Shown piece after piece: positions 35,796 through 44,003 of a stretch of DNA of 64,000 bases; the stretch's first letter is position 1, and each line of letters opens with the position of its first letter. A program made the position numbers and the translations under genes. The notes below the pieces were generated by a model. The model was not told the origin of the DNA and did not search any database. It saw only the letters and a list, made by a program, of their open reading frames with translations. Source of the DNA: Rhodovastum sp963804495 (GTDB lineage Bacteria > Pseudomonadota > Alphaproteobacteria > Acetobacterales > Acetobacteraceae); NCBI GenBank assembly GCA_963804495.1, contig CAWDQN010000001.1:1-64000 (forward strand), read 5' to 3'.

Positions 35796-37829
35796 TCAGA
35801 CGTACGTCACCACGGTCCCGCCGGTAATGTCGCGGGCGGTGTGGAAATCAGCCGCCGTGTAGCTGCCGGCGAGGGTCAGCGTCACGCTCGACGCCCCGGC
35901 CGTGACGGTCAGCGTTGTCCCCGCATAGCTCGCCGCGGTGTGGCCCCCGCTGTACCGCAGCCCGGTCAGGTCGATCTCGTCATTGCTGCCAAAGCCGCTG
36001 ATCACGGCGAGGAAGCTGGAGGCCACCGGCAGCACCAGGTCGCCGCCAGGACCCGCGAACGTCACCGTCTGCCCCGCCGGCACCGCGCCCGAGAGCACCG
36101 CCGTGCCGCCCGACAGCGTGAGGCCTCCGAGCACAGTGCCGCTGACGGCCACGGTGAGCCTGCCGCCGCTGATCAGGGTGCCGCCGCTGATCGTGCCGCC
36201 GGACGAAATGAACTCCAGGCCGCCCTTGCCGATCACCGGATCGACATCGAGACCGCCGGCCTGCACAAACTCCGTGCCGCCAGAGCTGACGACCGTGCCC
36301 GAGGCGGCGCCGCCGTTGCTCACCGTCTGGGTGCCGCAGTTGCTGAGGGTGGTGCTGTACGCGATGCCGCCCGAGGAGACGAGCTCGGCGCCGCCGTTGG
36401 TGATGACATCATCGAGGCTCACGCCGCCGCTGAGGAGGATTTCGCGGCCACCGGACGTCACCGTGGCGCTGAGCGACGTGCCGGACTGCGTGGAGCCGGA
36501 GCTTGCCGGGCCCACGATCTCGGTGCCGCCGTTCAGCACGGTGTCGATCGCCGTGCCGTCGCCGTAGATATACTGCGTGCCGCCGCGGTAGACGATGGTG
36601 CCGAGCGCCTGGGAAGCAGAATAGACATACTGCGTGGCACCGCTGCTCACCGTGGTGCTGGTCGCGCTCGAATACTCGTAGAGATACTCGGCGCCGCCGC
36701 GGTTGAGTATCGTCTTGTAGGTGGTCGAGTATTCCGACGCGTCAATGTAGCTGCCGCTGTTCACCGTCGTGGATACGGCGGCGGCATAGTAAGAAAGATA
36801 CTCGAAACCACCCGCCTTCAGCGTCGTGTTGTACGAGTCCGAGTTTTCGTATACGTATTCCTCGCCACCGGCATTCACCGTCGTGTTGTAGGACTCCGAG
36901 TAGTCGTATACGTATTCCTCGCCACCGGCGTTCACCGTCGTGCCGGCCGCCTGACCTTCATTTAAATATTGTAGCCCGCCATTGTTGATCTTGGCGTCCT
37001 CGGCGCTCCCGCCAGCGTAATTGTCGTAAAGATACTGCTCACCGCCGCTGTTCACGACGGTGCTGATGCTGATTCCGTTGTAATAGACAAAGTCATACCC
37101 GCCGTCGTTGACGATTGTTCCGGTCTCGGTTCCGTAGAGGAGGAAAATTTCTGCGCCGCTGTTCACTGTTGTGCCGCTGGCGACACCGCCGTCGACGTAC
37201 AGTTGGGCCCCGCTGCCGGTCACCGTTGTACTGACCGCCTTTCCGCCGGTGTACACGGTCTCGGAAGTCGTCGTGAGGGACGTGGCGTTGACGACGGTTC
37301 CCGTGGTCGAGCCGCCCGAGAAGACATACAAATCGCTGCCGGCGTTCAGCGTCGTGCTGACCGCCTTGCCGCCGAAATAGACATAAGCACCGCCGCCGCT
37401 CGTCACCGTCGTGCTGACCGCACTGCCGCCCAGCAGCACGAAGAATTCGTCGCCGCTGGCAACCGACACGCCGGTCGTGGTGTTGGACAGCACCGTGGCG
37501 CCGGACACCGGGCTCCACTCCACCACCCCGGTGGAAACGACGGCGCCGCCGCTCAGCTCCGCGCCCGTGACGGTCCCCCCGGGCAGCACGACCACCACGC
37601 CGCCGCTGCTGACGATCGGCGTATTGGCCGTGCCCCCGTACACGAACTCGGTGCCGCCGGCGCTGACCGTGGTGCTGTTCGTCGTACCGCCGGTGAAGAC
37701 AGCTTCGTAGCCGGCGCCCGTGGCAACGGTCAGGCTCGTCGTGCCGCCAGAGAGGACGCGCACCCCGCTGCCCGTGCCCACCGTGAGGCCGACGGATGTT
37801 TGCCCGGACGTGACGCTTGTTTCCGACAT
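35796..37829 (-). CDS. AIDA-type repeat surface/secreted protein without a translocator domain
   Basis: 677 residues of degenerate tandem repeats of about 20 residues of the type STTVNSGGEEYVYD, TTVSAGGTEFVYGG, AIDA-I/Ag43-like beta-helix passenger repeats rich in Gly, Ser, Thr and Val. The last ~100 residues differ: SFLAVISGFGSNDEIDLTGL and FHTARDITGGTVVTYV resemble the C-terminal module found on type I-secreted or surface repeat proteins of Acetobacteraceae. There is no N-terminal signal peptide and no autotransporter barrel, so export would need a separate system. Likely an adhesin or matrix protein. Confidence 0.75.
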   Translation of the reverse strand: MSETSVTSGQTSVGLTVGTGSGVRVLSGGTTSLTVATGAGYEAVFTGGTTNSTTVSAGGTEFVYGGTANTPIVSSGGVVVVLPGGTVTGAELSGGAVVSTGVVEWSPVSGATVLSNTTTGVSVASGDEFFVLLGGSAVSTTVTSGGGAYVYFGGKAVSTTLNAGSDLYVFSGGSTTGTVVNATSLTTTSETVYTGGKAVSTTVTGSGAQLYVDGGVASGTTVNSGAEIFLLYGTETGTIVNDGGYDFVYYNGISISTVVNSGGEQYLYDNYAGGSAEDAKINNGGLQYLNEGQAAGTTVNAGGEEYVYDYSESYNTTVNAGGEEYVYENSDSYNTTLKAGGFEYLSYYAAAVSTTVNSGSYIDASEYSTTYKTILNRGGAEYLYEYSSATSTTVSSGATQYVYSASQALGTIVYRGGTQYIYGDGTAIDTVLNGGTEIVGPASSGSTQSGTSLSATVTSGGREILLSGGVSLDDVITNGGAELVSSGGIAYSTTLSNCGTQTVSNGGAASGTVVSSGGTEFVQAGGLDVDPVIGKGGLEFISSGGTISGGTLISGGRLTVAVSGTVLGGLTLSGGTAVLSGAVPAGQTVTFAGPGGDLVLPVASSFLAVISGFGSNDEIDLTGLRYSGGHTAASYAGTTLTVTAGASSVTLTLAGSYTAADFHTARDITGGTVVTYV

Positions 37830-38108
37830 GGTATGTTTGGTCCCCGCAATTTTTTTAGAAGCTCTGCGTGCGCTGTATCACGCTACGTCGTAACATGATA
37901 CCTTATAAAAACCCGCACCGTACCCCGCCTCTTGCGGGCTGCCGTCGTTCCTCTGCCGGCGCCCGGCCAACCGCCCAGTGGCGCTGGCGGGATACGCTGC
38001 GCTCTCCCCCCTTGTGCCGACCGCCATGGGCGCGGGCCCGCGATCGGCAACGCCGCTTTCTGAATCTCCCTTGCGATCCAGCCGCCGCTTGTGCTAGGAA
38101 TTTAATCC

Positions 38109-38705
38109 ATGCACACCCAGCCACGCCCCGCCACCCCCAACCTCGCCCCATCCTTGGGCGTGGCCGGCGTCGGCGTCATCCTCCGCAACCTCGCCGCCCT
38201 CATCGCCCGCCGCTTCCTCAATCATCCGCTGCACGCCGCCCTCATCATCCCCCTGTGGCGGCACCTCACCCGCGCCGCCGCCCGCCTCGACCGCCTGCGC
38301 GCCCGCCTCGCCGCCGGCCCCCTGCCGCCGCCGCGGCCCCGCGCCCGCAACCACAGCGGCCCCCGTCGCCGCTCACCCTTTCCCACCACCAGCGCCTGGC
38401 TGATCCGTGCCCTCGGCGCCGAGGCCGCCGCCTGCGCCGCCCAACTCGAGGCGCTCCTGGCCGATCCCGCCGCCGCCGACCTCCTCGCCTGCACCGCCGC
38501 CCGCCGCACCCTCGCCCCCATCCGCCGCATGCTCGGCCTCCCGCCCGCGCACCCGCCCCGCCCCATCGCCCCTGCCCCCGTTGCGCCGCCACACCGGGCG
38601 CCGCCCCGGCCGGCCCCGCTCCCGCACCACCCCACAATCGACCCGCGTCCCGGAAAAAGCCCCCGTCCCTGGTGGCTGCCGCCGCCCCGCCTGCGCTCCG
38701 GCTGA
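38109..38705 (+). CDS. Proline/arginine-rich hypothetical protein
   Basis: 198 residues. An N-terminal helical segment (LRNLAALIARRFLNHPLHAA) is followed by RLDRLRARLAAGPLPPPRPR, a central AWLIRALGAEAAACAAQLEA, and a long Pro/Arg-rich tail. Similar uncharacterised proteins occur in Acetobacteraceae. A stable ATG follows an AT-rich leader. GC at third positions is extreme, so open frames exist in other phases; the helical pattern favours this one. No function can be assigned. Confidence 0.5.
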   Translation: MHTQPRPATPNLAPSLGVAGVGVILRNLAALIARRFLNHPLHAALIIPLWRHLTRAAARLDRLRARLAAGPLPPPRPRARNHSGPRRRSPFPTTSAWLIRALGAEAAACAAQLEALLADPAAADLLACTAARRTLAPIRRMLGLPPAHPPRPIAPAPVAPPHRAPPRPAPLPHHPTIDPRPGKSPRPWWLPPPRLRSG

Positions 38706-38712
38706 TCCGGCG

Positions 38713-38900
38713 GGAAAGCAAGGCCAGGGGCTCTGCCCCTGGACCCCGCCAAGGGCCGGGAGGCCCTTGGAACCCATTCCTTTTGTACAGTTTTTCCAGG
38801 AGGGAGGGGTAAGGAAGTGAACCGGTTCACCGCCCCACCCCCCTCCTGGAAAAACTGTATAAAGTCGCGGGCACCAGGGCAGAGCCCTGGCCTTGCTTCC
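38713..38900. repeat. Nested palindromic repeat, MITE-like
   Basis: The outer arms GGAAAGCAAGGCCAGGGG… (38713 on) and …CCCTGGCCTTGCTTCC (to 38900) are inverted copies. Inner arms around ACAGTTTTTCCAGGAGGG (from 38788) and its complement (about 38840-38857) pair again. A perfect GTGAACCGGTTCAC palindrome lies at the centre (38817-38830). The left arm carries its own hairpin, CCAAGGGCC-GGGA-GGCCCTTGG (about 38749-38770). There is no coding capacity. The layout fits a small non-autonomous palindromic element or a strong bidirectional terminator. Confidence 0.7.
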
Positions 38901-38923
38901 TGCGCCCGCGAGGAACCCACGCC

Positions 38924-40168
38924 GTGAATCATCAGGCCAATCTCACCGACGAGCGCCCCAGCTTCGTCAGCCATCTCGAATGCTCCGCCACCGGCGAGCA
39001 CACCCCCGCGGACCGCCCGCACAACCTCTCCCGGGCCGGCAAGCCGCTGCTGGTGCGCTACGATCTGGCGGCGGCGGCCCGCAGCCTGACCCGCGCGGCG
39101 CTGGCCACGCGACCGTGGGATCTCTGGCGCTATCGCGAATTGCTGCCGGTGCGCCGCGCCGCAGACATCGTCAGTCTGGGCGAAACAGTCACACCACTGG
39201 TGCCCCTGCCCCGCCTGGCGGCAAGCGCCGGCGGCGGCGAATTGCTCGTCAAGGACGAGGGCCGCCTGCCGACCGGCTCGTTCAAGGCGCGCGGCCTCGC
39301 GCTGGCCGTATCGATGGCGAAATCCTTCGGCCTCTCGCATCTCGCCATGCCGACCAACGGCAATGCCGGCGCCGCGCTCGCCGCCTATGCCAGCCGCGCC
39401 GGAATGCGGGCCACGGTGTTCTGTCCCGCCGACACGCCGGAAATCAACATCGCCGAAATCGCCCTCCAGGGTGCCCGCGTCTGGCGCGTCAACGGGCTGA
39501 TCGACGATTGCGGCCGGATCGTCGCCGAAGGCCGCGCCCAGGTCGGCTGGTTCGATGTCTCGACCCTGAAGGAGCCCTATCGCATCGAGGGCAAGAAGAC
39601 GATGGGGCTGGAACTCGCCGAGCAGCTCGGCTGGACCCTGCCCGATGTCATTCTCTATCCCACCGGCGGCGGCACCGGGCTGATCGGCATGTGGAAGGCG
39701 TTCGACGAACTCCAAGCCATCGGGCTGATCGGCGCCGAGCGCCCGCGCATGGTGGCGGTGCAGGCGGCCGGCTGCGCGCCGATCGTCAGGGCCTGGGAGA
39801 ACGGCGCCGAACACGCCCCGCGCTGGGAACATGCCCAAACCGTCGCCGCCGGTATCCGGGTGCCGCAGGCGATCGGCGATTTCCTCATCCTGCGCGCCGT
39901 GCGTGCCAGTGGCGGTTTCGCCATCGCGGTGGACGACGCCGCCATCGAGGCCGCCCGCAACGAGGTCGCGCGGCACGAGGGCTTCCTGTTGTGCCCCGAG
40001 GGCGCGGCCACCTGCGCCGCCTGGCTTGCGGCGCGCGCCGACGGGCGGATCGGGCGCGACGAGCGGGCGGTGCTGTTCAACTGTGCCGTTGGCTTGAAAT
40101 ATCCGCTGCCGCCCTCGGAAGCGGCGATCGACCGCCACCGCCCGATCGATTTCGCCGCCTTCGCCTGA
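38924..40168 (+). CDS. Threonine synthase-like PLP-dependent enzyme
   Basis: 414 residues of the fold-type II PLP family. The Schiff-base Lys lies in GRLPTGSFKARGLALAVS, the phosphate/ligand loop is MPTNGNAGAALAAYA, and the PLP-phosphate glycine loop is YPTGGGTGLIGMWKA. An N-terminal LECSATGEHTPADRPHNLSR segment resembles the zinc-ribbon-like start of archaeal/plant-type threonine synthases. The reaction would be O-phosphohomoserine to threonine. Because related enzymes make cysteate or act on other hydroxy-amino acids, and because sulfur genes follow directly, the substrate deserves caution. It starts just after the palindromic repeat. Confidence 0.8.
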   Translation: MNHQANLTDERPSFVSHLECSATGEHTPADRPHNLSRAGKPLLVRYDLAAAARSLTRAALATRPWDLWRYRELLPVRRAADIVSLGETVTPLVPLPRLAASAGGGELLVKDEGRLPTGSFKARGLALAVSMAKSFGLSHLAMPTNGNAGAALAAYASRAGMRATVFCPADTPEINIAEIALQGARVWRVNGLIDDCGRIVAEGRAQVGWFDVSTLKEPYRIEGKKTMGLELAEQLGWTLPDVILYPTGGGTGLIGMWKAFDELQAIGLIGAERPRMVAVQAAGCAPIVRAWENGAEHAPRWEHAQTVAAGIRVPQAIGDFLILRAVRASGGFAIAVDDAAIEAARNEVARHEGFLLCPEGAATCAAWLAARADGRIGRDERAVLFNCAVGLKYPLPPSEAAIDRHRPIDFAAFA

Positions 40169-40211
40169 TCCAGGCCGCCCACGCTTTGTTCCGCCCGGAA
40201 GGATATCACAT

Positions 40212-40655
40212 ATGGACTCGCTGATCGGCCCGGCAGCGTCACCGATCCTGCACGACCTGGGCCGGGCCGCGCTCGGCGGCGTGCTGATCGGGCTGGCCGC
40301 CGGCCTGCTGATGTTTGCCAATGCGCGGGTGGCCGGCATCAGCGGTCTGTTTGCCGGACTGCTCGGCGGGCGGTCGGCCACCTGGAGGGAAGACCTGCTG
40401 TTCCTCGCCGGCCTGCCCCTGGGGGCGCTGGCATTTCGTGGCCTGGGCGGGGCCGTTCATCTCAACATGACCTCCTCACCTGTTCTGTTGCTGGCCGGCG
40501 GTTTGCTTGTCGGCTTCGGGACCCGTCTGGGCGGCGGCTGCACCAGCGGCCATGCGGTGTGCGGCCTGGCCCGCCTGTCGCCGCGCTCGATCGTGGCCAC
40601 CGCCCTGTTTATGGCCGCCGCCATGGCCAGCGTTGCCGGCGGGAAATTCCTGTGA
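40212..40655 (+). CDS. YeeE/YedE family sulfur-transport membrane protein, first half
   Basis: 147 residues with about four membrane helices. GTRLGGGCTSGHAVCGLARL is the YeeE/YedE signature with a conserved Cys; in the thiosulfate transporter YeeE/TsuA such cysteines pass thiosulfate across the membrane. The classic protein is duplicated in one chain; here the two halves are separate genes. Its stop overlaps the GTG of the next gene (GTGA). Likely role: uptake of thiosulfate or another reduced sulfur compound. Confidence 0.85.
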   Translation: MDSLIGPAASPILHDLGRAALGGVLIGLAAGLLMFANARVAGISGLFAGLLGGRSATWREDLLFLAGLPLGALAFRGLGGAVHLNMTSSPVLLLAGGLLVGFGTRLGGGCTSGHAVCGLARLSPRSIVATALFMAAAMASVAGGKFL

Positions 40656-41122
40656 GCTCGGCACGACAGGAGATCGCCCGCCAGGGCATTGCCCTGGGCG
40701 CCGGCCTTCTGTTCGGCCTCGGACTGGCGCTGTCCGGCATGGTCAACCCGGCCAAGGTCCTGGGGTTTCTCGACATATTCGGGCACTGGGACCCCAGCCT
40801 GGCGGGGGTGATGGCAACCGCCATCCCGGTCACCGCGGTGTTCTACCGCCTTGCCGCCCGCCGCCGGACTTCGCTGACCGGTCGGCCGCTGCCGCCACCG
40901 CCCGCGCCGGTGATCGACCGGCCCCTGGTGATCGGCGCCCTGCTTTTCGGCGTGGGATGGGGGGTTGTCGGCTTTTGCCCGGGTCCGGCGCTTGAAGCTC
41001 TCGTTCTCGACGGGCGGGCCTGGATTTTTGTCGGCGCGATGGCCGCGGGCATGCTGGTGCACAAATGGTGGAGCGGACGCCGCATCAAGGCGCGCGGCAC
41101 ATGCAACAGGACCGACCCGTGA
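40652..41122 (+). CDS. YeeE/YedE family sulfur-transport membrane protein, second half
   Basis: 156 residues from the GTG at 40652 (MSSARQEIARQG). Membrane helices include GAGLLFGLGLALSGMVNPAK and GVGWGVVGFCPGPALEALVL, the second Cys-containing YeeE/YedE half-motif. It should pair with the preceding protein to form one transporter. The start is chosen by the overlap with the upstream stop; a longer reading from 40559 would run inside the first gene. Confidence 0.85.
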   Translation: MSSARQEIARQGIALGAGLLFGLGLALSGMVNPAKVLGFLDIFGHWDPSLAGVMATAIPVTAVFYRLAARRRTSLTGRPLPPPPAPVIDRPLVIGALLFGVGWGVVGFCPGPALEALVLDGRAWIFVGAMAAGMLVHKWWSGRRIKARGTCNRTDP

Positions 41123-41133
41123 AATTCAACGGA

Positions 41134-41180
41134 CGAAAGCGGGAAATTAAGCCGCCCCGACGGCGAACTGCCGTCTTTCG
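41134..41180 (+). terminator. Nested hairpin after the YeeE/YedE genes
   Basis: GACGGC-GAACT-GCCGTC (41159-41175) forms a 6-bp stem followed by TTTCGTT. An outer pair, CGAAAG (41134-41139) with CTTTCG (41175-41180), could extend the fold. This is a weak intrinsic terminator candidate separating the YeeE/YedE pair from the encapsulin operon. Confidence 0.4.
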
Positions 41181-41224
41181 TTGCGTAATATTAGTATAGA
41201 AAGCGTTAACGGCACACGGCTAGA

Positions 41225-41242
41225 GTATATGCTTTTATATAC
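41225..41242. promoter_or_regulatory. Palindrome upstream of the encapsulin operon (operator candidate)
   Basis: GTATAT-GCTTTT-ATATAC is a perfect inverted repeat of 6-bp arms in an otherwise GC-rich genome. It lies about 220 bp before the encapsulin start within the 340-bp intergenic stretch 41123-41464, which holds no convincing gene. Its position and symmetry fit a dimeric regulator site or an AT-rich promoter element; the regulator is unknown. Confidence 0.4.
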
Positions 41243-41464
41243 CCCAATCTCCGCAATTGTCCTGGCCAATCATATCGGGCTGTTGTAGTGCCCATGCGTC
41301 CGCTATAACAGACGAAACTACACGCGATCTGTCAAGGACGCTTGTGGCACTGGATGGGCGGGCTTATGCAGCCCCCAAGAAATCCGATTTTCCCCTCGGG
41401 ACCTATCCCGGCCGGGACGTGATCGACGTGATCCAGAGACATAAAGACAAGCGAGGTCCAAACG

Positions 41465-42394
41465 ATGACCGACGAAGTCCCGATCCAGACGGCACTCGGC
41501 AACGTCGCAGCGCGGCAGCTTGCGAACGCCACCAAGACCGTGCCGATGATGTCGAGCATCACCCCACGGTGGCTGCCGCGATGCCTGCAATGGCTGCCGG
41601 TCGAGGCCGGCGTCTTGCGGGTCAACAAGGTCCGCGATGCCTCGCGCGTGGCCGTGGACTGCTCGGCCCAGGACGAGCGCGACCTGCCGGAGACGTATGT
41701 CGACTATGATGAGAAGCCGCGCGAGTACAATCTGTGCGCGGTCAACACGGTGGTGGACATCCACACCCGCGTCTCCGACCTGTATAGCGTACCGCACAAC
41801 CAGATCGCCCAGCAGCTTCGTCTGGCCATCGAGGCGATCAAGGAACAGCAGGAAAGCGAGCTGATCAACAACGCCGGCTACGGGCTGCTGAGCAACGTCG
41901 CACCGGGCCAGAAGGTCAGCACCCGCACCGGCTCGCCCACCCCGGACGATCTGGACGAACTGATCAGCAAGGTGTGGAAGGAGCCTGGCTTCTTCCTGGC
42001 CCATCCGGCCGCCATCGCCGCCTTCGGGCGCGAATGCACCCGCCGCGGCGTGCCGCCGCCCACGGTCAATATGTATGGCTCGCCCTTCCTGACATGGCGC
42101 GGCATCCCGCTGGTGCCGTCCGACAAGCTGGCGGTGCGTGACGGGCGCACCAACATCCTGCTGATCCGCACCGGCGATATCCGCCAGGGCGTCGTGGGCC
42201 TGTATCAGCCCAACCTGCCGGGCGAGCAGAGCATGGGCCTGTCGGTCCGCTTCATGGGCATCAACCGCAAGGCGATCGCATCCTATCTGGTCTCGCTCTA
42301 TTGCTCGCTGGCGGTTCTGACCGACGACGCGCTGGGCGTGCTCGAAAATGTCGAAGTGGGCAAGTACCATGCTTACGTCGACACCTATGCCTGA
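41465..42394 (+). CDS. Family 2A encapsulin nanocompartment shell protein
   Basis: 309 residues. The sequence (ARQLANATKTVPMMSSITPR, WLPVEAGVLRVNKVRD, YNLCAVNTVVDIHTRVSDLY, EQQESELINNAGYGLL, VPPPTVNMYGSPFLTWRGIP, TNILLIRTGDIRQGVVGLYQ) matches the HK97-fold Family 2A encapsulins typified by the cyanobacterial protein SrpI. About 300-330 residues is the family norm. Such proteins self-assemble into icosahedral shells that package a cysteine desulfurase. ATG at 41465 has GAGG about 9 bases upstream. The next gene encodes exactly this cargo and overlaps it, which strongly supports the call. This is not a phage capsid: no other head or packaging gene is adjacent. Confidence 0.93.
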   Translation: MTDEVPIQTALGNVAARQLANATKTVPMMSSITPRWLPRCLQWLPVEAGVLRVNKVRDASRVAVDCSAQDERDLPETYVDYDEKPREYNLCAVNTVVDIHTRVSDLYSVPHNQIAQQLRLAIEAIKEQQESELINNAGYGLLSNVAPGQKVSTRTGSPTPDDLDELISKVWKEPGFFLAHPAAIAAFGRECTRRGVPPPTVNMYGSPFLTWRGIPLVPSDKLAVRDGRTNILLIRTGDIRQGVVGLYQPNLPGEQSMGLSVRFMGINRKAIASYLVSLYCSLAVLTDDALGVLENVEVGKYHAYVDTYA

Positions 42395-43976
42395 GCCCGC
42401 CGCCCCCGAACTGCCGGATATCGGCTGGCTGACCCGGATGGCGAACGAGATGTTCCGCGCGCAGACGGACAACCCGTCGCCATCCGCGCCGCTGCCGGTC
42501 GGCGGTTTCGGCCTGGCACCGCCATCGACGCCATTGCCGGACGTGCCGGCGCTCGGGACAGCGCTGCCGGGGGAGGCAGAGCTGCGCGCCCTTCTCGGGC
42601 CAGCACTCGGCCTGCAGGCGCCGGAGGCACCTCCGCAAGCCCTGCCGGCCTCGCCGGGTACCCAGGCGACGCCATCCTTTTACTTCCTGGAGGAGGCAGG
42701 CCACGGCGTGCCCGCGGTCGGCGCGCGCCCGGATGTCGCGTCCGGCACGAATTTCGACGCCAACGCACGACGCGGCGACTTCCCGATCCTGGCCGAGCGG
42801 GTGAATGGCCGGCCGCTGATCTGGCTCGACAACGGCGCCACCACCCAGAAGCCGCGCGCCGTCATCGACCGGTTAGTGCACTACTACGAACACGAGAACT
42901 CCAACATCCACCGCGCGGCGCACGAACTGGCGGCGCGGGCGACCGATGCCTATGAGGGGGCGCGCGAAATCGTGCGGCGCTTCCTGCATGCCGGCTCGGT
43001 GGACGAGATCGTGTTCGTCCGCGGCACCACCGAGGGCATCAACCTGATCGCCCAAAGCTGGGGGCGGCGGTATATCGGCGCGGGCGATGAGATCGTCATC
43101 ACCTGGCTCGAACACCACGCCAATATCGTGCCCTGGCAGATGCTGTGCGAACAGACCGGGGCGAAGCTCCGCGTGGCCCCGGTGGACGATCATGGCCAGG
43201 TGCTGATCGACGAATACGGCAAGCTGCTTGGGCCGCGCACGAAGCTGGTCGCCTTCACCCAGGTCTCCAACGCGCTCGGCACGATCACGCCCTCGCACCT
43301 GATGACCCGGATGGCGCATGCGGTGGGGGCGCGGGTGCTGCTGGACGGGGCGCAGTCCGTCTCCCATATGCGCACGGACGTGCAGTCGCTTGGCTGCGAC
43401 TGGTTCGTGTTTTCCGGCCACAAGGTGTTCGGCCCGACCGGCATCGGCGCCGTCTACGGCCGTACCGACGTGCTGGAGGAAACCCCGCCCTGGCAGGGCG
43501 GCGGCAACATGATCCGCGACGTGACGTTCGAGCACACCGAGTACCACCGGCCGCCAACGCGCTTCGAGGCCGGCACCGGCAATATCGGCGATGCTGTCGG
43601 CCTGGGTGCGGCCCTGGAGTATGTCGAGCAGGTCGGGTTGGAAGCGATTGCCGCCCACGAGCACGATCTGCTGGAACATGCCACGCGCCTGCTCGGCCAG
43701 ATTCCGGGGCTGCGCCTGCTCGGCACTGCGCCGGAGAAGGCCGGGGTGATCTCCTTCGTGATCGACGGGCTGAACACCGAGGAGATCGGCCGCGCCCTGA
43801 ACCGGGACGGGATTGCCGTGCGGGCGGGTCATCACTGCGCCCAGCCGATCCTGCGGCGGCTCGGGGTTGAATCTTCGGTGCGCGCCTCGCTGGCCCTGTA
43901 TAATACCCATGCCGATATCGATGCCCTGGCGGCGTCGGTGCGGCGGATCCGCGCCGGCGCGCCCGGCATGATCTGA
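42369..43976 (+). CDS. SufS-type cysteine desulfurase, encapsulin cargo
   Basis: About 535 residues. Residues 1 to about 125 form a low-complexity Pro/Ala-rich extension with a short helix-forming segment (LPDIGWLTRMANEMFRAQ), consistent with the disordered cargo-loading domain of Family 2A cargo desulfurases. The catalytic domain then starts at FPILAERVNGRPLIWLDNGA. PLP-Lys lies in WFVFSGHKVFGPTGIGAVYG and the nucleophilic Cys in IAVRAGHHCAQPILRRLGV, a group II (SufS-like) enzyme. It converts L-cysteine to alanine plus enzyme-bound persulfide. The start is uncertain: ATGs at 42348, 42369 and 42387 all lie near the end of the encapsulin gene, which stops at 42394. Confidence 0.92.
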   Translation: MLTSTPMPEPAAPELPDIGWLTRMANEMFRAQTDNPSPSAPLPVGGFGLAPPSTPLPDVPALGTALPGEAELRALLGPALGLQAPEAPPQALPASPGTQATPSFYFLEEAGHGVPAVGARPDVASGTNFDANARRGDFPILAERVNGRPLIWLDNGATTQKPRAVIDRLVHYYEHENSNIHRAAHELAARATDAYEGAREIVRRFLHAGSVDEIVFVRGTTEGINLIAQSWGRRYIGAGDEIVITWLEHHANIVPWQMLCEQTGAKLRVAPVDDHGQVLIDEYGKLLGPRTKLVAFTQVSNALGTITPSHLMTRMAHAVGARVLLDGAQSVSHMRTDVQSLGCDWFVFSGHKVFGPTGIGAVYGRTDVLEETPPWQGGGNMIRDVTFEHTEYHRPPTRFEAGTGNIGDAVGLGAALEYVEQVGLEAIAAHEHDLLEHATRLLGQIPGLRLLGTAPEKAGVISFVIDGLNTEEIGRALNRDGIAVRAGHHCAQPILRRLGVESSVRASLALYNTHADIDALAASVRRIRAGAPGMI

Positions 43977-44003
43977 CAAACCTGCAGGCTGGGAGACCAT
44001 CGT

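Noticed and set aside
41290..41464. Possible small protein upstream of the encapsulin (…LDGRAYAAPKKSDFPLGTYP…)
   Set aside because: The frame runs on into the encapsulin gene in another phase, has no good start or ribosome-binding site and no recognisable family; kept only as intergenic sequence.
41465..42394. Major capsid protein of a prophage
   Set aside because: The HK97-like shell protein has no neighbouring portal, protease, scaffold or terminase gene and overlaps a cysteine desulfurase with a cargo-type extension, which fits a Family 2A encapsulin instead.
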